Assembly (NCBI RefSeq): GCF_049243985.1 | Contig: NC_135370.1 | Coordinates: 105,057,006-105,121,005 of the forward strand | Length of the DNA stretch: 64,000 nt | Source of the DNA: Paroedura picta | Taxonomy: Eukaryota > Chordata > Lepidosauria > Squamata > Gekkonidae | Direction: 5' to 3' | In this document: piece after piece, positions 36,335 through 46,838 of the stretch | How positions within the stretch are numbered: the stretch's first letter is position 1 | How the letters are laid out: each line of letters begins with the position of its first letter | Notes under the pieces: model-generated | What the model saw: only the letters and a program-made list of their open reading frames with translations | Told to the model about the DNA's origin: nothing | The model's database searches: none | Program-made: the position numbers and the translations under genes

Positions 36335-36470
36335 GTAGCATGGGTTTTACCCCTAGGTAAGCATTTATAGGATTAAAGCCCATCCTATGCAGTCTTATTT
36401 TGAAGAACATCCAATAAATTCAATCAGACTTATTCATAGGTAAGCATACATAGGAAAAAGCCTGAGGCTT
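36335..36470. repeat. Short interspersed repeat with inverted/duplicated 'ggtaagcat..ataggat' blocks
   Basis: 'aggtaagcatttataggatt' (about 36356) recurs as 'aggtaagcatacataggaaa' (about 36439), and between them 'atcctatgcagtcttatttt' reads as a worn inverted partner. The layout resembles a very common squamate repeat with a 'tcctatgca ... tgcatagga' frame. I cannot give it a family name. Confidence 0.4.
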
Positions 36471-36579
36471 TGATCAATGTCTGATGGGCCACCTTAAGTG
36501 GTGGGATAACCAACAGATGCCTGCCTGATGAATACCGTTGTCTCACAGGGTCATACGGAAGAAGACAGCCCTTCAAATA

Positions 36580-37535
36580 TGTCTCCCAAGTCATGAAGAG
36601 CTTTAAAGTTTGCGCCCAGGACTTTGAATTGAATTTAGGAACAGACTAGCAGCCAAAGAAGATGTCTCAAATTGAGCAACATATGTTCCCAGCAACCAGC
36701 CCTTGATAGCAGCCTGGTTGCAGCATTCTGGTCCAGTTGGTTTCTAGGTTATCTTCAAAGGCAGCCCCACAGAGTGCATTGCAGTAATCCAACTGTGAGG
36801 TTACAGAAACATGGATCAGAATGGCCAGATCATCTGAGTCTAGGTAATGAGAAAGCTGGTGAATCAGATGTAACTGATAGAAGGCATTGCTGGCCACCAT
36901 GCCAATCTACTTTTCAAACAGCAAGGCAAAGTTTATGAGCATCTCCAAGCTCTTAACCTGCTCTGAAAAGGCCAGTGTTACTTTAGGACATGTGGATTCA
37001 GTTCCTCTAGAACAGGCTTTCTCAACCAGTGTTTCGGGAACCCCTGGGGTTTTTGGAGAGCCCTGGAAAGGTTTCCTAAATGGGCGGATGTTATTATCTT
37101 TTTAAAAATTGTTAAACATTTTAGGTGATATGATCATTTTGACCTCCCAAATGGCCAAAGACAGGCTTGGAGGGGGTGGGGAGGGGCCTTGGGTGGATAT
37201 GTACACAGCATGGATATGTACACGGCTATGTTTCCCAACCATATTCTGCACGATCACACCATACCTGGGGTTTCTTAAAGGCTGAAGAATGTTCAGGGGT
37301 TTCTTATTGGTAAAAAGGTTGAGAAATGCTCCTCTAGACTATCAGTCTTCCCAATATATTTCCACCCAGTTGATTCTGAACCTCCAATGTCTGGTCAGAT
37401 AGCTTAAGCCACCCCAGTACCAACACCAGTTTTAAATGAGTAAATGGTGTCATCACAATGAAGATGTATAGGTTGCAACCAAAGGACCACCTGCAAAGCT
37501 CTGCCTTCTTCCAGTCCTTCCTCAGGAACAGTGTT
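36580..37535 (-). mobile_element. L2 LINE fragment, split by a hAT
   Basis: The minus-strand frame near 36667-36900 reads SNAFYQLHLIHQLSHYLD, then HVSVTSQLDYCNALCG, the L2 post-RT block. To the right of the hAT (37339-37535) the minus strand continues toward the RT, with a HLKLVLVLGWLKL-like segment. Old and decayed; it may be a distinct L2 subfamily. Confidence 0.6.
37012..37330. mobile_element. hAT-type MITE with perfect 8-bp target duplication
   Basis: The left end is 'acaggctttctcaacc', the right end 'ggttgagaaatgct'. 'cctctaga' occurs at 37004-37011 and again at 37331-37338, a perfect 8-bp duplication. Inside is a direct repeat of 'tggatatgtacac' near 37194 and 37212. No transposase. 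The ends are of the TTCTCAACC class but the interior differs from the other hAT elements here. Confidence 0.88.
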
Positions 37536-37574
37536 GAATGTGACATGAGAGTCTGCAGTAGGTAAGTGGAAACC

Positions 37575-37893
37575 CTCATGGAGCTCTCAAAGTTCTGGAG
37601 GGCTTGTAAGATGGCCTTTAGTTGAGACCATGGTCCATCATCACCATCTAACAGGGCCCCCCAGCCAAATACCCATTATCCTCTATTCTGTGCCTAGCTA
37701 ACAACAGTGGTCATCTTAATTGCCAGGTTTACTGGGACGGTGGAGATAGGACTATGAATATGAATTGGTTTTAACGTATTTTTAAAACAGTAAACTTTGC
37801 AAGGGTTTTTAATTTACTGATGTGAGCTGCCCTCAGACCATCTGGATGGAAGTGGCATATAAATCAAAGTAAAATCAATCAATCAATCACCTA
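37575..37893 (+). mobile_element. L2 LINE 3' end
   Basis: 'catggagctctcaaagttct' and 'ggagggcttgtaagatg' match the L2 C-terminal coding text. The 3' UTR has 'gatgtgagctgccctcag' and 'gaagtggcatataaatcaaa', ending in (AATC)n at about 37875-37890. Confidence 0.75.
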
Positions 37894-38409
37894 CATGCTT
37901 ATGAGCACTTAACTGCCTTCCTACTCAAGAGATAAGAATTCAAAGCCAATCCACTACTGTTAGAAGTATACTGAAAATCAGTAACAGAAAACTGACCACC
38001 AGAATTAAAACTGTCCATTATATCAATGTAGGAAGGCATTATTGCAAGCATTAGTATCCTCTCAAGGCTTTTTGTTTGTGTAAACAAAACAGCTCAATGG
38101 ACAAACGAATAAGAAAGCAAAAGCTGGGCTGGATAGTCTGCAGCCAGTGATCCTTCTTAAGTATGAAATCATTTTCTGCACAGGTAGCTTAATTGCACAT
38201 GCAGATTTAGCACAGGAAATCTTTCTAATTAAGTGAATTGTTGTTAGCAATTCCACTTAAATGATAACTAATTAGCAAGCACCCTCTAATAAGTGACATG
38301 GTGCAAGTACATATGTTAAATGTGAAAACACATTTTTAACCTCCTGTGTGCTTGTTGATAGGCAGAGGACAATTAACTGCCACTCGAAAAACTATTTTAT
38401 TCATCTGAA
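37894..38409. other. No feature recognised
   Basis: About 500 bp of AT-rich sequence without a nameable feature. Confidence 0.5.
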
Positions 38410-38570
38410 TAATAAGGGTTTTCAAGGCCAGAGATGAGCAGAGGAGGCATCGCCATTGCCTTCTCTGGCATAGCAATGGCAACATTGTTTATCCACGATG
38501 ATCTCCATGTCAAAGTTCTAACCGGTGGCTAGCCCTCCATAGCTGCCAAGCATAACAAACTTGGGTTGGT
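38410..38570 (-). mobile_element. 5S-derived SINE, divergent copy
   Basis: 'agggttttcaaggccagaga' and 'gccattgccttctctggca' match the body of the 5S-type SINE at 35147, followed by 'atctccatgtcaaagttcta' with 'ggctagccctccatagctgc', which parallels the reverse complement of the 5S head. The tail side is missing. 38571-38947 to its right is unassigned. Confidence 0.6.
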
Positions 38571-38947
38571 CAGGGCCAGTCAGACCACTATTTGTCTTAA
38601 TACAGCCTGCTCAATAGAATATAAGTACTTTTAATTATTAGTCACTGCTATTTTTCTTGAGACAACCAGGAGGTGGCTTTGGATGCAGAATGAAGAATGA
38701 TTTCTGTTGAATCAGGATTGATAGGAAAATATTCATGGCTGAGAACTCTGATCCTGGACCAAGTTGCAAGCAGCCTATAAAGAAAACAGCAGATCCCCAC
38801 AAACCATATAGACAGCAAAGTAGTCAACTGTGCACCAATAAGAACAGATGGGATTTGCATTAATCTATATGCATCAAAATGTCAGTTGTGGAAAATTGCT
38901 TTGTTTGAAGTGACCTCTTCCTTTTCCTCCTCTTTTCCTTTCCCTGG

Positions 38948-39231
38948 AAGAAGAAGAAGAGTTGGTTCTTATATGCCGCTTTTCCCTACCCAAAGGAGGC
39001 TCAAAGTGGCTTATAGTCGCCTTCCCATTCCTCTTCCCACAACAGACACCCTGTGGGGTGGGTGAGGCTGAGAGAGCCCTGATATCACTGCTCGGTCAGA
39101 ACAGTTTTATCAGTGCCGTGGCGAGCCCAAGGTCACCCAGCTGGTTGCATGTGGGGGGAGTGCAGAATCGAACCTGGCATACCAGATTAGAAGTCCACAC
39201 TCCTAACCACTACACCAAACTGGCTCTCCGG
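38948..39231 (-). mobile_element. tRNA-derived SINE, complete
   Basis: (GAA)n tail start, then 'agagttggttcttatatgcc', 'gagagccctgatatcactgc', B box 'aatcgaacctgg' and 'accaaactggctctc' at the head. It closely matches the copies at 27376 and 19324, so it is among the youngest here. 'ggaaga' flanks it on both sides, a possible short target duplication. Confidence 0.9.
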
Positions 39232-39235
39232 AAGA

Positions 39236-39316
39236 CCATTGATTGAGTCCAGTGGCCCACTTAAGACCAACAAACTTTAATTCTGGGCATGAGCTTTTAT
39301 GTGCATGCACACTTGG
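39236..39316 (-). mobile_element. Penelope-like 3' end fragment (probable)
   Basis: 'gattgagtccagtggccca', 'gaccaacaaactttaattc' and 'tgtgcatgcacacttgggc' parallel the block at 32765. It is short and the family assignment is tentative. Confidence 0.4.
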
Positions 39317-39375
39317 GCTTGACATTTTGTTTATATTTATTTATTATATTTATTATATTATTGTATATTATATTT

Positions 39376-39685
39376 GGTGTTGGAGACGAATGCTGCGAAT
39401 ACCATGGACAGCCAAAGTTACCAACAAGATAATTTTAGAGAGGAGCAAGCCAACTATGTCATTAGAAGGGAAGATATTATGGCTTGTTAGAAAAATAATT
39501 AATGCTCAGCACAGCAAAAGGAAAAAGAAGCCAAAGGATCTGCTGCCTCAACACTATCAAAGCCGATACAGGGATGACCATGAACCAACTAAAAGAAGCA
39601 GTCAGAGACAGAAAAGTATGGCAAAAACTTTCCTATAGAATCGCTGAGGGCTGGACACAACTGAACGGATAACATCACCATCATA
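39376..39685 (+). mobile_element. Divergent RTE-type LINE, C-terminal fragment
   Basis: The frame reads WCWRRMLRIPWTAKVTNKII, then LERSKPTMSLEGKILWL and, after gaps, 'gaatcgctgagggctggaca' (IAEGWTQLNG-like). The first block parallels BovB's WCWRRLLRVPWTARRTN but the rest differs, so this is a separate, older RTE lineage. It is preceded by an AT-rich low-complexity run at 39330-39375. Confidence 0.65.
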
Positions 39686-39814
39686 TTATATAAACTCTGT
39701 CAAGAACTATGTATATTGACAGCTATCTAAGTAAGCCATTAAAATGTCCCAGAGGATGTATTTGACTATTGTGCCAAACAGAAAGCACGAGCTCTTCGTA
39801 CCACCTAATCTCTA

Positions 39815-40437
39815 GTGTTTTCTGACATGAAGAAAGATGCAGAGAAACTGGAGTGTGTTCAAAGGAGGGCTAAGTTGTATGAAGAAATGTTGAGGGAGTT
39901 TGGTCTATTTAGTCTGGAGAGAAGACAACTAAGAGGTGATATGATAATTATCTTCAAATACTTGAAGGGATATCATAGAGAAGATGAAGCAGAGTTGTTT
40001 TCTGTTGCCCCAAAGTGGCAGACCAGAACCAATGGGATGAAATTAATCCAAAAGAATTTTTGGTTAAACATATGGAAGAAGTTCCTGACAGAGTGGTTCC
40101 TCAGTGTGGTGGATTCTCCTTTGGAAGTTTTTAAGCATAGGCTAGATAGTCATCTGGCAGAAAGGCTGATTTTTAACAAGTGGGTGGGCAGGAAGGATGT
40201 GCCAGTGTTTGTATCTTGTGGCCCTTCCTTGCAAACCCAGGGAATTGCTATTTGTCACTATGGGATGGTAGGTGAATTCCCTCCAGGTCAGGCTGGATTC
40301 TGGAGATTTTTGATGGAGGGATCACTTGGGCATGAAATTAGGGTCACTGTGTATGGGCAGGTAGTTGTGAGTTTCCTGCATTGTGCAGTGGGTTGGACTA
40401 GATGACCCTGGAGGTTTCTTCCAACTCTAATTGTATG
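39815..40437 (+). mobile_element. CR1 LINE 3' end (CR1-c), long-3'-UTR subfamily
   Basis: The 196-codon frame shows KKDAEKLECVQRRAKLYEEM, then [20 protein letters not shown] and SPLEVFKHRLDSHLAE (CR1 C-terminus). It then runs through 'gtgggttggactagatgacc' to 'tcttccaactctaattg', the usual CR1 end. It is a different subfamily from CR1-a, with about 250 bp of 3' UTR, and is related to CR1-d. 5' truncated. Confidence 0.85.
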
Positions 40438-40589
40438 TTTACAATAGATCTTGTTTCCTATCTGTTTTAGGGTGAGATCCACAAGATGTTTCCCTATACA
40501 CCTTACTTTTGTGTACCTTACTGTACTTGGGAAGTCGTGCAAATATTCAGACAATACCAAGTATTGTGGTAAACAGAAAGGAGAAAGCC

Positions 40590-42645
40590 CATAGAATCAT
40601 AGAATAATAGAGTTGGAAGGGACCGCATGGGTCATCTAATCCAACCCCCTGCACTATGCAGGAAACTAACATGCCTATCACACATCTACTGTAACCTGCC
40701 ACCTGCTTAAGCCTTCACAGAATCAACCTCTCCATCAGATGGCTATCTAGCCTCTGTTTAAAAATTTCCAAAGATGGAGAACCAACCACCTCCCAAGGAA
40801 ACCTGTTCCACTGAGAAAGCGCTCTGTCAGGAACTTTTTCCGGATGTTTAGATGGAATTACTTTTGAATTAATTTAATCCCATTAGTTCTGGTCCATCCC
40901 TCTGGGGCACGAGAGAACAACTCTGCTCCATCCTCTATATGGCACCCTTTTAAATACTTGAAGATGGTTATCAAATCCCATCTCAGTCGTCTCCTCTCTA
41001 GGCTAAACAGAACAAGCTCCCAAAACCATTCTTCATACGTCTTGGTCTCCAAACCCCTCACCATCTTTGTTGCCCTCCTCTGGACACGCTCCAGTTTGTC
41101 TACATCCCTCTTCAACTGGGGTGCTTAAAACTGAACACAGTACTCTGTGAGGCCGAACCAGAGCAGAATACAGCGGTACCATCACCTCCTGTGATCTGGA
41201 CACGATACTCCATTTGATACAGCCCAAAATCCCATTTGCCTTCTTAGCCACCGAGTCACAGTGCTGACTCATGTTCTATGTATGGTCTACTAAGACTCCT
41301 AGATCCTTTTCGCACATGCTACTGGCAAGACAAGTCTCCCCCATCTTATATTGATGTATTTGGTTTTTCCAACCTAAATGCAGAACTTTATATTTGTCCC
41401 TATTGAACTTCATTTTGTTCAGTTTAGCCCACTTCTCGAGCCTATCAAGATCATCCTGTATTCTGCTGCTGTCTTTTGTTGTGTTTGCTACCCCTCCCAG
41501 TTTAATATCGTCTGCAAATTTAATAAGTATCCCCTCTAATCCCTCATCCAAATCATTTATAAATATGTTGAACAACACAGGCCCCAGGACAGATCCTTGG
41601 GGAAGTCCACTTGTCACTCTTTTCCAAGAGGATGCTGAACCATTAACAAGTACCCTCTGGGTATGATCTGTCAACCAGTTATTGATCCACCTGACAGAAT
41701 TAGGATCCATATCGTATTTTACCAACTTGTCAACAAGAATATCATGTGGAACCTTATCAAAAGCTTTACTGCAATCCAGATAAACTATGTCCACGTCATT
41801 CCCCTGATCCAGCAAGGTAGTCACTTTCTCGAAGAAAGAGAAAGGTTGGTCTGACATGACTTGTGAAACTCATGCTGAGTCTTAGCACAGCTCTCAGTTC
41901 CAGCTGCTCAAGGACCGAGTGTTTGATTATTTGTTCCAAATTTTTGCCAGCTACAGATGTCTAGCTGATGGGTTGATAGTTACCCGTATCCTCCTTTTCC
42001 CCTTTCTTGAAGATGCGGACAACATTTGCCTGCCTCCAATCTTCTGGCACATCACCTGTTCTCCAAAAAGTGTCAAAAATAATGGACAGAGGTTCAGAGA
42101 TTACATCTGCAAGGTCTTTTAGTACTCTTGGATGCAATTCATCTGGTCCAGAAGACTTTGTTTCATTTAAAGAAATGAGGTGTTTGTGGACTGCTCCAAC
42201 AGTGATCCTAGACCACCATTCCCATCCCCCCTGTTGTTACGTTTTTTCCACATTGAGCACTATTTCCCTCACAAGAGAAGACTGAGGAGAAATAGGAGTT
42301 AAGCAGTTCAGCCCTCTCTTCATCATCTGTTATAATTTCACTTTCTTGTCCTTGCAGTGGTCCTACGGTGTCCCTATTCTTTTTCTTACTTGAAATGTAA
42401 CTAAAGAACCCTTTTTTGCCATGTTTAGCATTTCTTGCTAGCCTAAGCTCATATTGAGCTTTAGTTTTTCTAACACTGTCCCTACAATTAATGGTTATTT
42501 GTTTATACTCATCCTTGGTAATAAGGCCTTCCTTTCATTTCCTAAATGACTCTTTTTTATTCCTCAAATCATTTGACAACTGCTTATGGAGCCACCTTGG
42601 CTTCCTTAGGCTCCATCCATCTTTTCTTCTTAAGGGAATTGTTTG
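40590..42645 (-). mobile_element. CR1 LINE (CR1-d), ~2 kb
   Basis: The plus strand begins with the reversed 3' end 'catagaatcatagaataata' and 'gagttggaagggaccgcatg'. The minus strand then carries the C-terminal domain (40858-41272), RT (41276-41857) and linker up to about 42645, where a Penelope-like element begins. The endonuclease end is missing. Several frame breaks. 40438-40589 to its left is unassigned. Confidence 0.88.
41276..41857 (-). pseudogene. CR1-d reverse transcriptase remnant (193 codons open)
   Basis: Shows [20 protein letters not shown], then [40 protein letters not shown] and KVLHLGWKNQIHQYKMGE through DLGVLVDHT. The catalytic aspartates of the first and FADD boxes are kept. 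It is more complete toward the C-terminus than the CR1-b piece but is broken on both sides. Confidence 0.88.
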
Positions 42646-42864
42646 TGATTTTTGCAAGTTCTAGTACCAGTGTCCATGTTCACATTAGATGCAGCATTGT
42701 TGTGGATGAGGAGTTGTTTGAGATGAGGGGGTTGTCTGTGTGCAAGAAAAGTACCCCCCCCCCCAGTACTTGGGAAAGAGAACTGTCATTATTCAGTAGA
42801 GGTTGTAAGTCCCTGATGATGCATTGTACTGTCTTGAGTTGAGAGCTATATGTAACCACTAGAC

Positions 42865-43200
42865 CAGTGGTCCCCAACCCCCGGTCCGGGCCATGGCTCC
42901 TCCTCATCCTCCTCCCTGGCTGCTGCCTCAGGAGCTGCCCTGCCACTCTGCCACCAGCTCACCTTTGGTGCCCTCCAGCAGCTGCCATGGCTGGGGCTCC
43001 CCCTTGGCGTGGCACTGCACAGCTGCTGCTGGAAGCGCCCCCCAGATAGCAGTGGAAGTCAGGGTCACTGGCGGGAAAGCAAGTGGAGCAGGGGCTCGGG
43101 CGACGACGTCCCTCGGCAAAAGACTACCCCCCCCCCCAGGTCTCAGTCAAATTATCAAGTGTTGACTGGTCCCCAATGATAAAAAGGTTGGGGACCACTG
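42865..43200. mobile_element. hAT-type MITE at the edge of a TIR element, perfect 8-bp target duplication
   Basis: Ends 'cagtggtccccaaccc' and 'aggttggggaccactg'. 'cactagac' is found at 42857-42864 and 43201-43208. The right ~70 bp match the hAT at 743-1177, while the interior is GC-rich and different. The duplication spans the junction between the PLE and the TIR element at 43206, so this insertion is the later one. Two 11-base C runs lie at 42754 (just outside) and 43127. Confidence 0.93.
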
Positions 43201-43205
43201 CACTA

Positions 43206-43386
43206 GACCATTTATGTACTCGAGGTTTCATGCTGGGCTGCAGGCTGGAGTTTTAGTCATGGCAGGTTGCCCCACCTCTTCCTGCACCTACATGGGGGAG
43301 CATTTGGCATGGTGCACCTCATCCGGCCCGGATTTGTACTACTGTACGGGAGCTGGGGCAGTGAAGTTCCCAGTGCATAAACGGTC
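43206..43386. mobile_element. Short TIR element, 181 bp, with 3-bp (CTA) target duplication
   Basis: Left end 'gaccatttatgtac', right end 'gtgcataaacggtc': inverted repeats with 12 of 14 matching. 'cta' at 43203-43205 is repeated at 43387-43389; removing the element (and the hAT) restores 'accactagtggtgc', which keeps the PLE coding text continuous. A 3-bp duplication suggests PIF/Harbinger-like machinery, but no transposase is present. A relative lies at 17094-17275, and the TIR resembles that at 61063-61614. Confidence 0.78.
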
Positions 43387-44117
43387 CTAGTGGTGCTCTG
43401 TTATTGTCTCTTTTGGGTCTGTCTTCCAACAGGTTTTCTCTTGGTATCTTACTGGCTTTGTTAATCTGTTTCTTGACCTTACTGGCTGGGTACTTTAGTT
43501 CCAAAAATGTTTGTTGTAGATCATGCAAGTGAAAATCTCTGCTTGTGGGATTGGAGGAGATGCAGTTATAACATAGCGCCTGGCTGCATAGAGTGGATTG
43601 TTTGGTATGTTTAGAATGGTAGCTAGAGGCATGCAGGTATGTTTGTCGGTCAGTAGGCTTTTGGTAAGATGGTCTCAAGGCATCCATTGTTTATTTTTAC
43701 AGTAGTGTCCAGAAAATGTATTGGTTCATTGTCAGGATGATAGTGGGGTGAAAGTCATTGAATGCCTGGTGGAAAGTATCCAGGGCTTCTTTACCATGTG
43801 TCCAGATGATAAAAATATCATCAATGAATTGCAGGTATAAGAGAGGTGTGAGTGGGTGAGCATTTAGGAAGCGTTACTCCAGGTCTGCCATGAAGATTTG
43901 GGCATTTGGTGCCCATGGCTGTACTATTGATCTGAAGAAACCAGTTGTCACCAAATCTGAAGTGGTTATGGGTTAGAACAAATTGGCACAGTTTGGTGGC
44001 TGAGTCAGCTGTGGTGTTGTTAGAAATTATATTCCTGATGGCTTGTGTGTGATGTTGGTATACAGGGATTCCACATCCATGGTGGCTAAAATGGTATTCT
44101 CTGGAAGGTTGTTCAAA

Positions 44118-44121
44118 GATT

Positions 44122-44152
<31 letters not shown>

Positions 44153-44395
44153 TTATTCCGATTTATATACCACCACATTTCCTAGGAACCCGCACCGGTT
44201 CACAGAATAAAACATTAAAATACAATAAAATCCATAAGACCCCAAATTACAATAAAACAAGCAAGTGGTCAAAAACACAAATAATCTATCCCATCCCACC
44301 TCATTCAGACGGTTCAGATGGATTAGACGGAGGCCGAGTCTTCTTCCACTAGGAGTGAGTGGGAGCTGGTCTAAAAGACTCTAGTAGACTATGAT
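44118..44395 (-). mobile_element. L2 3' tail inserted in the PLE
   Basis: A (TTTA)n tail at 44123-44152 leads into 'ttatataccaccacatttcc' and 'aacccgcaccggttcacaga', an L2-type 3' UTR. PLE text flanks it on both sides. Candidate duplication: 'agatttta' at 44117 against 'agattatt' at 44396. Confidence 0.65.
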
Positions 44396-45100
44396 AGATT
44401 ATTTTGCTTAGAAAGTCTGTGTCGCAAACGTAACTAGAAGCATTGATGGCATAGGGTCCTAGAATAGATATCCCTGTGGTAATAGTGTTTATGCCTGAGA
44501 AAATTGAACGCCCTGGGTTGCCAGGTTTGTGGGTTTTAGGTATAAAATAAAGGGTACCTGGTTACGATTCCTTTGGTGTGTCTGAAAGGATTTCTTCCTG
44601 AATGTGTGGGGGTAATTCCTTTTTGTATTCCTATTTGGGGTCTGAGTCCAGTTGTTTGTAAAAGGTAGTATTTGAGAGTTTTGAGCCTCCTGGATGTAGT
44701 CTGATCTATTCATGATGACAACAGCTCTTCCTTTGTCTGCGTCTTTAATTATTATATCCGGATTGTTCCTAAGGCCTTCCTATCAGCGTAGCTAATATTC
44801 TGCTTTTTGTGATGTTGTTTGTTGATCACATTGGTTTGGACCCTGTGATTGTAAGCATTCGATGTAGTGGTCCAGTGTGGCATTACGACTGTCAGGGGGG
44901 GGGTCCACATGGAGTCTCTTTTCTTGTAGTGTTATTTTGTTGGCATATGGTGGTCAGCATCATGTTCTTTGGTGGATTGGAGGGATGGCACTTGTTCTCC
45001 AGTACTTTTTATGATGGAATGGTGTGTAGATGTTTGTTTACTTCAGATTGGTTCTCCAGAAAAGTTGCTGATTAATATCAGCATTAATTTGCAGAAACAG

Positions 45101-46558
45101 CACATAGTGAAGTCCATCCTGATTTCCAGTAAGGTGTGTAAAGGGGATTCATTTAAGACCGAACCAGTTTGCACTACATATAAGAAACCTTTTAACCCTG
45201 CTTTCTGGGGGGTGGGAATCCCAAACAAATTACCTTTCACATGGAAAGAAAAAACTACCATGTCAGTGAGATGGTGCTTAGCCTAGGCTTCTCCCAGACC
45301 TTCTAGCCTATTAAGGATAGGTAGACTTTTACTTGAGGAAACATTCTGCTATCTCAACAGTTTGGGAAATAGCTACATTGCAAGCTGTGCAGCATCTTTG
45401 AGTCAGATCTGACTCATTATGCACAGCCAGTTGGGAGATTTGTAACCCCTGGAATATTTTAAAGTTACTGTCAAAGGCAGAATTGAAAAGGTTCAAACAA
45501 AGATGCCATGAGTCATATTAGTTCATGCACCTTGAAGAAGTGGTTCATGACAGTCCAAATTAATATATTTTAAAGGGTTGTGATATTTAATAACCCATTT
45601 GAATTTTTTTATGCTGTATTAAGAGTGAAAATGTTAACTTATTTAAATGAGAGAATGATAGCCCTAACCAAAAGGTGCATCAAGTTAAAAAGAGATTGCA
45701 TTACCAATTTTCTTCAACACTGAACAGTTTAGTATGTTATGACACTCATTTATGCCCCTCATATTTCCATGAAGCTCAGTGTCCCCCTATCTCAAAGAAA
45801 CATTTAAGGTGTCATGATGGTATTTAAATTACAGAGATGTAAATAGAATTATGGTCTTATAATTAAAAGGAAAATTGAAATTTTAATGTGAAAATGAATG
45901 GAAAAGCCAGCCCTTTAAAAATGCAAATCTGAGCAATATCACTAGTGTGGATCTCATCATATCCCATGTAAGGTTAGCTGCTTCAGCATCCGAAGCAGGC
46001 ATTCCCGCCTGAAACAACCAGTGCCGTGGCATGGGGGTGGAGGGAGGCATGCATAGCTGCCACCTTTGTTGGGAGGACCAAGGAGGGATTTGGAACCTCA
46101 TCCCCTGCTGATCTACCCACTACCTTCTGAGTAGCCTCTCCCCTTTCCTTAGCATTGTGCTGGAAGGGCTTCTTTTTTGGTGCCTTTTATTCTTCTGAGA
46201 TCCAGAAACTTGGCCCTTCTAGGAGGAAACTTATTCCATGCAGATCAATGAGATCTTCTTGTCTTAGTTCTGATTTTTCACTTTAGTAACTCTCAGGTAA
46301 TTGGAGCTAAACTCTGGTGACCTGCTGGATTGGCAGGGCTATTCAAACTGGAAGGGCATCCTTGCTCTGTCCTGCAACGGCATACAAAAATTAGCATAGT
46401 CCTGCCTAGAGTGAGAGGAGGTATAACATAAGCATTTGGGATGACTTCTCCCACTGAAGGAGAAGTTCCAGGCTTGCAAGCTTGTCAGAAATCTTGTTAA
46501 AAATTCAACAGCAGATTAAAACTTCCCAAAGTAACAAAAACAACACTTGCAGCTCTAA
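45101..46558. other. No feature recognised
   Basis: About 1.45 kb, AT-rich at first and GC-richer near 45960-46130. No gene or nameable repeat. Confidence 0.5.
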
Positions 46559-46838
46559 GAATAAGATGAGTTGGTTCTTATATACTGCTTTTCTCTACCA
46601 GAAAGAGTCTCAAAGTAGCTTACAATCGCCTTCCTTTTCCTCTCTCCACAACAGACACCCTGCGAGGTACGTGAGGTTAAGAGAGCCCTGATATTACAGC
46701 TTCGTCAGAACAGCTTTATCAGTGCTGTGACAAGCCCAAGGTCACCCAACTGGCTGCAGGTGGGGGAGTGGGGAATCAAACCCAGTTTACCAGATTAGAA
46801 GTTCACACTCCTAATCACTACAACAAGCTGGCTCTTTA
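46559..46838 (-). mobile_element. tRNA-derived SINE, complete, moderately diverged
   Basis: 'gagttggttcttatatactg', 'gagagccctgatattacagc', 'aatcaaacccagtttacc' at the B box and 'acaacaagctggctctt' at the head reproduce the family on the minus strand. Confidence 0.88.

Larger units (their letters stand above)
42646..45100 (-). mobile_element. Penelope-like element (PLE) carrying three insertions
   Basis: Minus-strand pieces in order (right to left): an N-terminal side with LYLKPTNLATQGVQFSQA (44489-44713, PLE 'PKIHKPGNPGRP' region), then RT with an FIDDIF box near 43810-43840, YQKPTDRQTYLHASSYHSKH and ALCYNCISSNPTSRDFH (43430-43687), and RPKRDNNRAPL, which continues across two insertions into VVTYSSQLKTVQCIIRDL at 42780-42850. 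A GIY-YIG endonuclease would follow but is not visible. Insertions: hAT 42865-43200, TIR element 43206-43386, L2 tail ~44118-44395. The right border is approximate. It is decayed, with several frame breaks. Confidence 0.8.

Noticed and set aside
39815-40405. 196-codon frame as a host gene
   Set aside because: It reads as the CR1 ORF2 C-terminus running into its 3' UTR.
43319-43687. 122-codon frame as a host protein
   Set aside because: YQKPTDRQTYLHASSYHSKH is a Penelope-like element motif and the right part runs into the inserted TIR element.
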